Assembly: GCA_023389175.1 (NCBI GenBank)
Contig: JAEWEW010000098.1
Coordinates: 1 to 9,733 of the forward strand
Length of the DNA stretch: 9,733 nucleotides
Origin: Pseudomonadota bacterium
GTDB taxonomy: Bacteria > Pseudomonadota > Gammaproteobacteria > Burkholderiales > Burkholderiaceae_E
Reading direction: 5' to 3'
Part shown: positions 1 to 6,748 of the stretch, one piece after another
Numbering within the stretch: position 1 is the first letter of the stretch
How the letters are laid out: every line of letters begins with the position of its first letter
Program-made: the position numbers and the translations under genes
The notes under the pieces: generated by a model
Told to the model about the DNA's origin: nothing
The model's input: only the letters and a program-made list of their open reading frames with translations
The model's database searches: none

Positions 1-633
1 CAGCTTGGGCTCGTGATCCATGTAGTTAGCCGCATGCTCCGGGAACGGCGTGTCCACCGCCGACGGCTGGATCAGCGTAACCGACACCGGCGCACCGTCG
101 GCCTCGAGCTCGATGCGCAGGACGTCGGTGAAGCCCTTGACCGCGTGCTTGCTCGCGGTATACATGCCCTGCAGCGGCACCACCGCCTCGGACACCTCGC
201 TGCCCACGTTGATGAGCGCCCCGCCGTCGCGGCGCAGATGCTCGACCGCGACCAGCGAGCCGTGGACCACGCCCCAGAAGTTGGTCTGGAAGAGCCGCTG
301 GCTGTCCTCGTCGGAGACTTCGTCGAGGCGCCCATAGACGGAGACCCCCGCGTTGTTGACCCAGGTGTCGATGCGGCCGAAACGTTCGACCGCGATGCCC
401 GCGATGCGCTCGACGTCGGCCCGGACTCCGACGTCGGCCTGTACCGCGACCGCCTCGGACCCGATGGCCTCGACCTCGCGTACCAGGTCGTCGAGCGCCT
501 CCTTGCTGCGCGCCGCCACGACCACGCGGGCCCGCTCCTGCGCAGCGGCCAGCGCGGTAGCAAGGCCGATGCCGCTGGATGCGCCGGTGATGACCACCAC
601 CTGGCGGTCCAACGGCTTGAGTGCAATGCTCAT
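1..633 (-). CDS. SDR-family NAD(P)-dependent oxidoreductase, C-terminus beyond window
   Basis: This is a classical short-chain dehydrogenase/reductase, a Rossmann-fold cytoplasmic enzyme that oxidises or reduces a hydroxyl/carbonyl using NAD(P)(H). The 211 visible residues run from an ATG at 633 to the left edge with no stop. The cofactor-binding glycine motif TGASSGIG is at residues 16-23, an acidic-turn AD at 67-68, and NNAG at 93-96. The catalytic set follows: N118, S145 (in NVGS), Y158 and K162 (YTASK). IQPSAVDTP at 188-196 is the usual strand after the active site. An arginine after beta-2 (AARSKE, about 41-46) suggests NADP preference; that is inference. The start is supported by GGAG at 644-641, seven bases upstream. 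The reading stays open past the point where 250-residue members normally end their core, so this may belong to the longer (about 300-330 residue) SDRs. The substrate cannot be told. It is divergent from the serine hydrolase at 741. Confidence 0.93.
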   Translation of the reverse strand, partial: MSIALKPLDRQVVVITGASSGIGLATALAAAQERARVVVAARSKEALDDLVREVEAIGSEAVAVQADVGVRADVERIAGIAVERFGRIDTWVNNAGVSVYGRLDEVSDEDSQRLFQTNFWGVVHGSLVAVEHLRRDGGALINVGSEVSEAVVPLQGMYTASKHAVKGFTDVLRIELEADGAPVSVTLIQPSAVDTPFPEHAANYMDHEPKL

Positions 634-740
634 CGAGATACTCCGGTTGGCGGCCCGGAAGAGCCTTCCCGTGGCGGGGCAACTTGCGTTCCTCGCGTCA
701 CTGCCCGATGCTCCCGGCATTCGGATCAAAGCGAACGCCC

Positions 741-1730
741 ATGCCTGGTTCCCTGCTCATCGCCTCCGTCGGCCCGGATGGCGCCGTCGCGCGAGGTAGT
801 GCCGTCGCGACCGTACCCTGGTGGAGCTTCGGGAAGACGCTGCTCGCGGCCTGCGTTCTGCGGCTGGCGGAGGCCGGTCGGGTGAAGCTGGACCAGCCGC
901 CTGCGCTGCCCGACCACACCGCGGCATGGCTCCGGAATGGCCTCCCCGCAGGAAGCCCCGGGCTGCCCTGGACCGTTCGCCAGCTGTTGCAGCACACCGC
1001 CGGCATCGATGACTACGGGCCCCTCGCGGCCTACCACGATGCCGTCGCGGCAGGCGCGCCGCCCTGGGGGGACGCGGCGCTCTACCGCCGTGTGTCACCC
1101 ACCGATCTGATTTTCGCGCCCGGCGCCGGCTGGCGCTACTCCAACGTGGGCTACCTGCTGCTGCGCCGCCTGGTGGAACGCGTCCTCGACCGTGATCTGG
1201 GCGAGGCGCTCCACCGGCTCGTGCTGGTGCCGCTCGGGCTGCGTGACTGCCGCATGGCCGCCGCGCCGGCGGACCTGGGGAACCTGGCGCTGGCGGTGCC
1301 GCCCGGCTATGACCCGGGCTGGGTGTTTCATGGACTGGTGATCGGCCCGGTGGACCAGGCAGCGATCGCCCTGCATCGGCTCTGGCACGGCGACCTGCTC
1401 TCGCCGGCCAGCCGCGCCGCCATGGCGACGGCGGTTCCGGCCGGCGGGCCGATCGCGGGCCGGCCCTGGCTCAGGCCGGGCTATGGCCTTGGCCTGATGA
1501 TCGGGGCAATGAGGGAGGTCGTGGAATTCCCGGGAGACGGTGCCGGAGCCTGCGATCTGCTCGGCCATTCCGCGGGCGGACCGGGAAGTTCGGGCGCCGT
1601 CTACACGGCGGCCCACGGGCAGCCGGCGACCGCAGCGGCGTTCACCGCCGGGACAGACGAGGGGCCGGCGGAGTTCGCCGTGCTGAGGGCAATCCGCCGG
1701 CTCCAGAGCACGGATCAGCTCGCGACGTAG
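741..1730 (+). CDS. Serine hydrolase, beta-lactamase / penicillin-binding-protein-like (class C fold)
   Basis: This is a 329-residue member of the serine beta-lactamase-like superfamily, which includes DD-peptidases, EstB-type esterases and class C beta-lactamases. All three active-site elements are visible. SxxK is S29-F-G-K32, with S29 the likely acylated nucleophile. The YxN motif is Y133-S-N135 (GWRYSNVGY). The third-strand motif is around H276 (GHSAGGPGSSG), where relatives carry HxG, KTG or WGG. The helix LLQHTAGI at 82-89 matches the family's LLsHtSGl. There is no signal peptide or lipobox, so the enzyme looks cytoplasmic, unlike resistance beta-lactamases; an esterase or peptidase role is more likely, but the substrate is unknown. 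The frame is open upstream to ATGs at 621 and 708, neither with a good Shine-Dalgarno. I chose 741 because it directly precedes the first predicted beta strand and avoids overlap with the divergent SDR gene, but the start is uncertain. The 3' end overlaps the convergent small gene by 16 bases. Confidence 0.88.
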   Translation: MPGSLLIASVGPDGAVARGSAVATVPWWSFGKTLLAACVLRLAEAGRVKLDQPPALPDHTAAWLRNGLPAGSPGLPWTVRQLLQHTAGIDDYGPLAAYHDAVAAGAPPWGDAALYRRVSPTDLIFAPGAGWRYSNVGYLLLRRLVERVLDRDLGEALHRLVLVPLGLRDCRMAAAPADLGNLALAVPPGYDPGWVFHGLVIGPVDQAAIALHRLWHGDLLSPASRAAMATAVPAGGPIAGRPWLRPGYGLGLMIGAMREVVEFPGDGAGACDLLGHSAGGPGSSGAVYTAAHGQPATAAAFTAGTDEGPAEFAVLRAIRRLQSTDQLAT

Positions 1731-1924
1731 TCGACTTTCGCTTCGCGTGCATCGCGACGCAGCCGCGCCAGGGTATCGGCGGACCACCGGAACGCCAGAC
1801 GCAGCCGCGCCAGCAGCTCTCGCCCGGACACGGCAAAGGTTTCACTGCGCATCGCGCGCGCTTCGCGCTCGATCAAGACCCGCTCCAGCGAGTCGGTCAG
1901 CTTGGTAGAGGAATCGACGTACAT
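1715..1924 (-). CDS. Small hypothetical protein, 69 residues, charged and helical
   Basis: I do not recognise this gene with confidence. The 69-residue product is rich in Arg, Glu, Ala and Leu, has no membrane segment or cysteine, and looks almost wholly alpha-helical. An amphipathic stretch at about 8-45 carries EREARAMRSETF (19-30), and a second helix RWSADTLARLRRDAREAK (46-63) follows. The ARxxRxE pattern recalls several families of short proteobacterial helical proteins, but I cannot assign one. The ATG at 1924 is preferred over a GTG at 1927 because AAGGAA at 1935-1930 lies five bases upstream of the ATG and only two from the GTG. A plausible promoter lies at 2009-1982. The last 16 bases overlap the convergent serine hydrolase, so the two transcripts could pair at their 3' ends. 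Own promoter, own ribosome-binding site and independent orientation support a real gene. Confidence 0.6.
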   Translation of the reverse strand: MYVDSSTKLTDSLERVLIEREARAMRSETFAVSGRELLARLRLAFRWSADTLARLRRDAREAKVDYVAS

Positions 1925-1981
1925 CACAGTTCCTTGAGAAGATGGGCCGCAGCCCGCAATCGGGGTTTTCCCGTAGTGCGT

Positions 1982-2009
1982 ATTTTGCGCTGCAGCACGC
2001 GAAATTCAA
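1982..2009 (-). promoter_or_regulatory. Putative sigma70-type promoter for the 69-residue gene
   Basis: On the minus strand TTGAAT (2009-2004, four of six matches to TTGACA) is followed after 16 bases by CAAAAT (1987-1982, four of six matches to TATAAT). Transcription would begin near 1975, giving a leader of about 50 bases before the ATG at 1924. The stretch is noticeably AT-richer than its surroundings. This is a motif reading by eye only. Confidence 0.35.
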
Positions 2010-2075
2010 GGCATGGGGTCACCGGATGTCGACGAATTCCTCCTTTTGTCGTATTTCGCGGCAATCGAGCTGATT

Positions 2076-2092
2076 CCGGCGTCGGGCGCCGG
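2076..2092. terminator. GC-rich hairpin downstream of the MFS gene, possible transcript end
   Basis: CCGGCG, a five-base spacer TCGGG and CGCCGG form a perfect 6-bp inverted repeat 21 bases past the stop of the MFS transporter (minus strand). No run of T follows on either strand, so it is not a canonical intrinsic terminator. It could protect or help define the 3' end of the mRNA, or be chance in GC-rich DNA. Confidence 0.25.
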
Positions 2093-2112
2093 CCGGACCG
2101 GAACCGGACTGC

Positions 2113-3339
2113 CTACGGCCCCGGCCGCAACGCCACGCCGGCCGAGGCGCTTCGGGCTCGCCGCTCCTGCGCAAGCGAGATCACCATGGCCCCGGCCATG
2201 AACAGCACGGCGGACCAGAAGATGCCGCGGGCGTGGCCGTGATCCAGCAGCCACCCAAAGAGCACCGGCCCGGCGGCACCGCCGATGTTGAAGCCGGTGG
2301 AGACGATGCCGAACACCCGCCCTTCCGCTCCGCGCGGCGATGCCGCCCGGACCAGCATGTCGCGCGAAGGGGCGATCAGCCCGAAGAGGAAGCCTGCCAC
2401 GCCGAGGATGCCGACCAGGAGCCACCCGCTCACCTGGGTGATCGCCACGACCAGCATCAGGAGGCTGGTCACGCCGAGGGCGGCCGCCGCCACGGTCCCG
2501 TGATTCCGGCTGCGGTCTGCCAGCGCCCCGCCTGCCAGCACGCCGAAGGCGCTGCCGAAGAGGAAGGCGCTGAGGCCGGTGTTGGCCAGGACGAGCGGAA
2601 TGCCGTAGCCGGAGACCAGCGCGCTCACCGAGAAGTTCTGGACGGCGCCGTTGGCGACGTTCAGGAAGACGAAAAGCACCGTGAGCACCAAAACGGCTGG
2701 CGTGAGCAGCGCCCTGGCACCTCGCGGTGCAGCGCCCGGGCCTTTCGCGGACGCGGAGCCGGTTCGCTCCGGCGACTTCGCCGCGGCGCCGGCACCGGCC
2801 GGGCGGACCACGAACAGCGCGGCGATTCCCAGGATCCCGGCGGTGGCGAATGCCCCGGACGTTCCGAACCACGCCGCCACCCCGAGCAGCAGCGCCGGCG
2901 TCACCGCCGCGCCTGCGAAGCCCGCGAAGGTATGTATCGAGAAGGCGCGGCCCATGCGCCGCTCGTCGATTCCGCTCGAGAGCAGCGCATAGTCCGCGGG
3001 ATGATAGACACCGTTGGCCACGCCCGCGACCGCCATGGCCACCAGCAGCCAGCCGTAGCTCTGGAAGACGGCGAGCGACAGGAATGCCAGCCCGCCGGCG
3101 AGCAAGCCCAGCCTCAGGATCCGCCGCGCGCCGTAGCGGTCCACGGAGAAGCCGAGCGGCGCCTGCGCCAGCGCCGAGACGACGTTGAAGACGCCCAGCG
3201 CCACGCCGAGCTCGACGAACCCTACCCCGAGACGCTCCGGCAGCAGCGGCAACAACGCCGGCAGCGTCATGATGTGCAGATGACTGACGAAGTGGGCGGT
3301 CGAGACCTGCCCGAGGAGGAAGTCGCGGCGGGAGTTCAA
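2113..3339 (-). CDS. MFS transporter, Fsr-like (fosmidomycin-resistance type)
   Basis: This is a 408-residue inner-membrane major facilitator with about twelve hydrophobic helices in two six-helix halves. The first half spans about residues 10-180 and the second about 212-392. A hydrophilic Ala/Gly/Pro/Lys-rich loop of about 30 residues (181-211) joins them. The signature motif A appears as DRYGARRIL (67-75) between helices 2 and 3, with a counterpart ALADRSRNHG (272-281) in the second half. The N-terminus (AHFVSHLHIMTLPALLPLLP, 15-34) and GVYHPADYALLS (110-121) resemble the Fsr branch of drug exporters, so efflux of a small molecule by proton antiport is likely; the substrate is not readable. 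Start choice: TTG at 3339 has AGG at 3349-3347 seven bases upstream and gives the usual short N-terminus. The alternatives, ATG at 3363 (Shine-Dalgarno too close) and ATG at 3447, add 8 or 36 residues of low-complexity arginine-rich sequence. It stands alone and is divergent from the gene at 3526. Confidence 0.9.
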   Translation of the reverse strand: MNSRRDFLLGQVSTAHFVSHLHIMTLPALLPLLPERLGVGFVELGVALGVFNVVSALAQAPLGFSVDRYGARRILRLGLLAGGLAFLSLAVFQSYGWLLVAMAVAGVANGVYHPADYALLSSGIDERRMGRAFSIHTFAGFAGAAVTPALLLGVAAWFGTSGAFATAGILGIAALFVVRPAGAGAAAKSPERTGSASAKGPGAAPRGARALLTPAVLVLTVLFVFLNVANGAVQNFSVSALVSGYGIPLVLANTGLSAFLFGSAFGVLAGGALADRSRNHGTVAAAALGVTSLLMLVVAITQVSGWLLVGILGVAGFLFGLIAPSRDMLVRAASPRGAEGRVFGIVSTGFNIGGAAGPVLFGWLLDHGHARGIFWSAVLFMAGAMVISLAQERRARSASAGVALRPGP

Positions 3340-3525
3340 GGGGTGACCTGAGCGAGGCCCCATTCTCCCATGCCGCGCCGCCGCCGGTGAGCCGCGACGA
3401 CCCGTTGCGCGGACCGGGGCTTGCCACCGGACGACCGGCGGCGGCATCGTCACATTCCCGCCGGTTTGCCGTGCACGCGGGAACGGCCATTGCTTGCGGC
3501 CGCTGGACACGCCTGGAGAGGAAGC

Positions 3526-3771
3526 ATGGAAGCCGACCGGTTCTCGGAATCAACCCAGTTCGCACGCAAGCTGCAGCAGGCGGTGCTGTCGCTTCGTCCC
3601 GGTGCGCCGGTCGCCCGTCGCCAGGTTCCGCGCATGGCCCAAGCCCTGGCCCTGGCCGAGCTGATGGCGGCCAAGGCCGGCGCCAAGGCGCGGGACATTC
3701 CTATCGCGCCGTTGTCCATGGCGGCAAGCTCACTGCGGGCCTCGACGAAGAAAGCAGTCATCGGCAGCTAG
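3526..3771 (+). CDS. Hypothetical protein, 81 residues
   Basis: I do not recognise this protein. The 81 residues are soluble, basic and alanine-rich. An N-terminal segment ESTQFARKLQQAVLSL (8-23) and a central one MAQALALAELMAAKAGAKAR (37-56) look helical, and the tail is Ser/Lys-rich (SSLRASTKKAVIGS, 68-81). There is no signal peptide, membrane helix, cysteine or recognisable motif. The start is well supported: GGAGAGGA at 3515-3522 sits three bases before the ATG (the inner GAGG about five). The frame extends upstream to 3421, but that part lacks a ribosome-binding site and reads as arginine-rich shadow sequence. It is divergent from the MFS gene (186-base gap) and convergent with mrpG, whose stop lies 22 bases past its own. 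No terminator hairpin with a T-run separates them. An expressed small protein is likelier than not, on the Shine-Dalgarno alone. Confidence 0.5.
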   Translation: MEADRFSESTQFARKLQQAVLSLRPGAPVARRQVPRMAQALALAELMAAKAGAKARDIPIAPLSMAASSLRASTKKAVIGS

Positions 3772-3793
3772 CCGACGGGGCAGTGGCGCGCCG

Positions 3794-4210
3794 TCACACC
3801 TCGAGGCCGGGGCCGCTGCCGTCACGCTTGCGCCGCGTGCGGTCGGGAGGCACCCTGTCGCCCCCGCTCAGCGCTGCGGGAACGTCGGCGCGGCCGGCTT
3901 CGCGCTCGCGGAACAGCGCAGCGCGCGCCAGCAGCAACGTCGTGATCGGCACGCTGATGCAGATCAGGATCGGGATCACCCAGGTGTGAACCAGCGGCGC
4001 CGAGGCCAGAGCCGAGAACCAGGCGATGGCAGCGGCGCAGGTGCACCAGGTACCCAGGGTGGAGGCCAGCGCGGGCGGATGCATGCGCTGGAAAAAGTCC
4101 TTCAGGCGCAGGATGCCGAGCGCACCGCTCAATGACAGCAAACCGCTCAGCACGAGCAGCCCGCACACGACGACCTCTACCCAGAAGGGCGCATCCACCG
4201 GCGCGCTCAT
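3794..4210 (-). CDS. mrpG: Mrp/Mnh/Pha monovalent cation/H+ antiporter subunit G
   Basis: MrpG is the smallest-core membrane subunit of the Mrp antiporter complex. The protein has 138 residues with three hydrophobic helices, at about 11-35, 50-72 and 74-97. The family hallmark is intact: GILRLKDFFQRMHPPALASTLG at about 32-53 (conserved RLxDfxxRMH and the TLG turn), then SVPITTLLLARAALF (86-100). The tail from about 101 is hydrophilic, acidic then basic, and around 30 residues longer than the conserved core needs. The ATG at 4210 is chosen because GGGGAG at 4220-4215 is four bases upstream; the frame runs open to 4273, but that stretch overlaps the end of mrpF and looks non-coding. It is the last gene of the operon, 43 bases after mrpF. 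Confidence 0.95.
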   Translation of the reverse strand: MSAPVDAPFWVEVVVCGLLVLSGLLSLSGALGILRLKDFFQRMHPPALASTLGTWCTCAAAIAWFSALASAPLVHTWVIPILICISVPITTLLLARAALFREREAGRADVPAALSGGDRVPPDRTRRKRDGSGPGLEV

Positions 4211-4224
4211 CGCTCTCCCCTCGC

Positions 4225-4236
4225 GCGGGGCCCCGC
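4225..4236. repeat. 12-bp perfect palindrome in the mrpF-mrpG gap
   Basis: GCGGGGCCCCGC reads the same on both strands and lies just upstream of the mrpG Shine-Dalgarno (4220-4215). As RNA it could fold into a 4-bp stem with a GGCC loop, or mark an intercistronic processing or pausing site. Short GC palindromes are common in GC-rich DNA, so its function is unproven. Confidence 0.3.
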
Positions 4237-4253
4237 AGCCGATCGTTCCCGGC

Positions 4254-4532
4254 TCATTCGATGACCTCCCCACGCAGCAGGAACTTCGCCATCGCGCTGG
4301 AGCTCAGGAAGCCGACCACCGCGATCAGGAGCGCGACCTCGAAGTACATCTCGGTTCCGTACCAGATGCCCATGACGAGCACCATCAGCATGCCGTTGAT
4401 GTACATGTAGTCGAGCGCCAGGATGCGATCCTGGGCGGCCGGGCCGACGTACAGGCGGTAGAGGGTGATCGTCATGGCCAGGACGTAGCAGCCGAGGGCG
4501 AAGCCGATGCCGAACGTCAGTACCGTGCTCAC
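4254..4532 (-). CDS. mrpF: Mrp/Mnh/Pha monovalent cation/H+ antiporter subunit F
   Basis: MrpF is a small integral membrane subunit of the antiporter, here 92 residues with three helices (about 3-26, 37-56 and 61-84). The conserved cytoplasmic turn GPAAQDRILALDYMYINGM (30-48) contains D35, R36 and D41 of the family's GPsxxDRixAlD motif. Length and helix pattern are normal for the family. The start is GTG at 4532: GGAG at 4544-4541 is eight bases upstream, and the GTG overlaps the mrpE stop as GTGA, a 4-base overlap indicating translational coupling. The frame extends upstream to 4655 only as a shadow of mrpE. Confidence 0.95.
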   Translation of the reverse strand: MSTVLTFGIGFALGCYVLAMTITLYRLYVGPAAQDRILALDYMYINGMLMVLVMGIWYGTEMYFEVALLIAVVGFLSSSAMAKFLLRGEVIE

Positions 4533-5017
4533 TGGAAGATCTCCATCAGGGGGGCCTCGTATCGCGACTTGAAATAGGCCGCCCACGCCTCCGTGTCTTC
4601 CACATCGAAGACGTGTACCAGCAGCGCACTGCGGTCCATCGCAAGCTCCGACCACACCGTCCCCGGGATCACGGTCATGATGATCGCGAGCGCTGCCAGC
4701 CCGTTCGGGTCGCGCAGATCGAGCGGCACTCGTACGAAGGCCGAGCGCGGGCCGGTGCGGTTGAACGTCGATCCGCCCCAGGCCACTTCGAAATTGGACT
4801 TGATGACGTCATAGCCCACGACGAAAGTCAGGCGCACTGCGCGAGGGAAGCGATTGAGCCGCACCGGAGACGGGCGCAGCGGCGCGCTCCAGATGGGCCC
4901 GAGGACGCCAAGGACGGTCGCCAGCAGCAGGTGACCGGGGCTCAACGACTGGTTGAGTAGCAGCCACAGGCCGAACATCGCCAACGACAGATAGGGCGAC
5001 GGAAACAGGCGCCTCAT
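4529..5017 (-). CDS. mrpE: Mrp/Mnh/Pha monovalent cation/H+ antiporter subunit E
   Basis: MrpE is a membrane-anchored subunit with a soluble C-terminal domain, needed for activity of the Mrp complex in characterised systems. This protein has 162 residues, the normal family length. Hydrophobic helices lie at about 10-45, and a conserved linker follows (FPRAVRLTFVVGYDVIKSNF, 57-76). The family hallmark IIMTVIPGTVWSEL (112-125) matches the typical TLTPGT pattern, followed by the beta-rich VHVFDVED (134-141). The ATG at 5017 overlaps the mrpD stop as ATGA and has GGAGG six bases upstream, so translation is coupled to mrpD. The ORF is open upstream to 5194 but reads as shadow sequence within mrpD. 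Confidence 0.96.
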   Translation of the reverse strand: MRRLFPSPYLSLAMFGLWLLLNQSLSPGHLLLATVLGVLGPIWSAPLRPSPVRLNRFPRAVRLTFVVGYDVIKSNFEVAWGGSTFNRTGPRSAFVRVPLDLRDPNGLAALAIIMTVIPGTVWSELAMDRSALLVHVFDVEDTEAWAAYFKSRYEAPLMEIFQ

Positions 5018-6735
5018 GACCCGCCTCCAGCCGCCGGCCGCGGACTCGGCACCGGCCGCGTGGCGAGCACCGACGCGATGTACTCGCTGGGTGCGTGCAG
5101 CGCCTGCGCCGTGGCATTCATGTAGCGCATCACCGGCTCGGCCTGGATCGTCAGTGCGATGCAGGCCGACAAAAGCAGGGCGATCGGGACGCATTCCGCA
5201 ACCCGCAGCGCCGGCGCCGGCCGACCCTCAGGGTACGCCCAGAAGTACCGGACGCCGGTGCGCGACAATCCGATCATCGCGAAGAGGCCCGATCCGATCA
5301 GGAGGGCCAGCATCGCCCATGTCGCCACGCCCTGCCCCGCCGTCCCGTCCGTGTCGCCGAGCAGCGTGTCGAGCATGAGCACCTTGGCGACGAAGCCGGA
5401 GAGCGGCGGCATGCCGGTCACCATCAGTGCGCTCACGATGAAGGCAAGGCCCAGGAACGCCATCGCCGCCGGGATGGCGCGGCCGATCAACACCATCTGG
5501 TGCTCGTCCAGGTTGCTGTCGGCCACCGGCTGCATGTCCTCGGTCACGAACGGCACGTAGTCGCCCTCGTCGACCGGCATCGAGAACGCATCCATCCGCG
5601 TCCGGTCGATCAGCTCGACGAGCAGGAACATCGCGCTCACGCCGAGAGTGGAACCGACCAGGTAGTAGAGCGCGGCGCCGGTGAGGGCCGCCTGTCCGAA
5701 GCCGAGCGCCGCGAGCAGCGTCCCCGCGGACACGATCAGGCTGTAGCTCGCCAACCGGCCGAGCTGGCGCGAGGCCATCAACCCGATGGTCCCGAAGGTC
5801 AGGGTCGCGAGGCCGCCCACCAGCAGCCAGTCCAGCCCGAAGGTAGCCGCCGGACCGCTGTGCGAAAAGAACAGGAGCGTGCCGATCCGCAGGACGGCGT
5901 AGACGCCGACCTTCGTCATGATGGCGAACATCGCCGCCACCGGCGCGCCGGCCGCCGAATAGGCCGGCACCAGCCAGAAGTTGAGCGGCCAGAGGCCGGC
6001 CTTGGTGAGGAAGGCCACGCCGAGGATCGCGGCCCCCGCCTGCAGCAGCCCGCGGTCGGCCTCCGGCACCTCGGCCACCTTGAGCGCGACATCGGCCATG
6101 TTGAGGGTGCCGGTCACTCCGTAGATCAGCGTCACGCCCACGAGGAAGAGGAACGACGCCATCAGGTTGATGGCGATGTAGTGCAGTCCAGCCTTGACCC
6201 GGGCCGACCCGGAGGCGTGCAGCAGCAACCCGTAGGAGGCCGACAGCAGCACCTCGAAGAACACGAACAGGTTGAAGAGATCCGCGGTCAGGAACGCACC
6301 GTTCAGGCCCATGACCAGAACCTGGAACAGGGGATGGAAATGAACGCCGGCACGATCCCAACGGACAATGGCGAAGAGGAGCGCACCGAGTGCGAGGATG
6401 CTGGTGAGCAGCAGCATCACGGCGGACAGGCGATCGATGGCAAGAACGATGCCGAAGGGCGCCTCCCAGTTGGCCGGCAGGTAGATACCGATCGCCCCGA
6501 CCATCTCCAGGCCGCCGGGCGCGACATCGCGATGCACCCATTGCGTCAGCACTATCGCGACCACCAGTCCGGCGAGCGTGGAGGTGATGCTCACCAACGC
6601 GTTGGTTCGTCGACGCTTCTCCCCGAGGAACAGCATGACCGCCGCGGTGAGCAGCGGCAGCAGCACCGGCACCAGGATCAGATGTGCACGGGCGGGAAAG
6701 GCGGCAGCCTCGATGACCATCCCGGGATCGGTCAT
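5014..6735 (-). CDS. mrpD: Mrp/Mnh/Pha monovalent cation/H+ antiporter subunit D (NuoL/M/N-like)
   Basis: MrpD is one of the two large proton-translocating subunits of the antiporter, homologous to complex I subunits NuoL/M/N. The 573-residue protein is hydrophobic throughout, with about 14 helices. The charged residues typical of the channel are present: E161 in helix 5 (FVFFEVLLSASYGLLLH, 157-173), K245 in FLTKAGLWPLNFWL (242-255), K275 in AIMTKVGVYAV (271-281) and K451 in SGFVAKVLML (446-455). Residues 380-415 are an acidic hydrophilic insertion containing PVDEGDYVPFVTEDMQP, followed by GRAIPAAMAFLGLAF (418-432); such a loop occurs in Pha-type homologues. The C-terminal tail is Pro/Ala-rich. 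Start: ATG at 6735, 13 bases past the mrpC stop, with a distant GAGGA (6751-6747). The open frame back to 6867 overlaps mrpC and is rejected; ATG at 6720 is a weaker alternative. Its stop overlaps the mrpE start. Confidence 0.97.
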   Translation of the reverse strand: MTDPGMVIEAAAFPARAHLILVPVLLPLLTAAVMLFLGEKRRRTNALVSITSTLAGLVVAIVLTQWVHRDVAPGGLEMVGAIGIYLPANWEAPFGIVLAIDRLSAVMLLLTSILALGALLFAIVRWDRAGVHFHPLFQVLVMGLNGAFLTADLFNLFVFFEVLLSASYGLLLHASGSARVKAGLHYIAINLMASFLFLVGVTLIYGVTGTLNMADVALKVAEVPEADRGLLQAGAAILGVAFLTKAGLWPLNFWLVPAYSAAGAPVAAMFAIMTKVGVYAVLRIGTLLFFSHSGPAATFGLDWLLVGGLATLTFGTIGLMASRQLGRLASYSLIVSAGTLLAALGFGQAALTGAALYYLVGSTLGVSAMFLLVELIDRTRMDAFSMPVDEGDYVPFVTEDMQPVADSNLDEHQMVLIGRAIPAAMAFLGLAFIVSALMVTGMPPLSGFVAKVLMLDTLLGDTDGTAGQGVATWAMLALLIGSGLFAMIGLSRTGVRYFWAYPEGRPAPALRVAECVPIALLLSACIALTIQAEPVMRYMNATAQALHAPSEYIASVLATRPVPSPRPAAGGGS

Positions 6736-6748
6736 GCTTGCAGGATCC

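Noticed and set aside
657..669. GGAAG-AGC-CTTCC inverted repeat in the SDR/hydrolase intergenic region as an operator
   Set aside because: Only 5 bp per arm with a 3-base spacer and no flanking regulator gene; too weak to claim.
621..740. Longer N-terminus for the serine hydrolase from ATG 621 or 708
   Set aside because: No well-placed Shine-Dalgarno; ATG 621 would lie inside the SDR gene, and the added residues look like neither a signal peptide nor family sequence. ATG 708 remains possible.
13..885. 290-residue plus-strand frame across the SDR gene and its upstream region
   Set aside because: Crosses the divergent intergenic region and mirrors the SDR coding sequence; the product is arginine-rich without a domain.
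1924..2022. 32-residue GTG mini-ORF ending at the ATG of the small gene
   Set aside because: It starts upstream of the predicted -35 box, its Shine-Dalgarno is 16 bases away, and it resembles nothing; the one-base stop/start overlap may be chance.
2233..3351. 372-residue plus-strand frame opposite the MFS gene
   Set aside because: Low-complexity charged composition, no motif, no ribosome-binding site; antisense shadow.
2006..3565. 519-residue open frame on the minus strand in another frame of the MFS gene
   Set aside because: It is an arginine/glycine-rich shadow with no hydrophobic helices, while the 2113-3339 frame has twelve helices and MFS motifs.
3772..3793. Shared bidirectional terminator between the 81-residue gene and mrpG
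   Set aside because: Only an 8-base palindrome GGCGCGCC (3785-3792) with no T-run; not enough to call a terminator.
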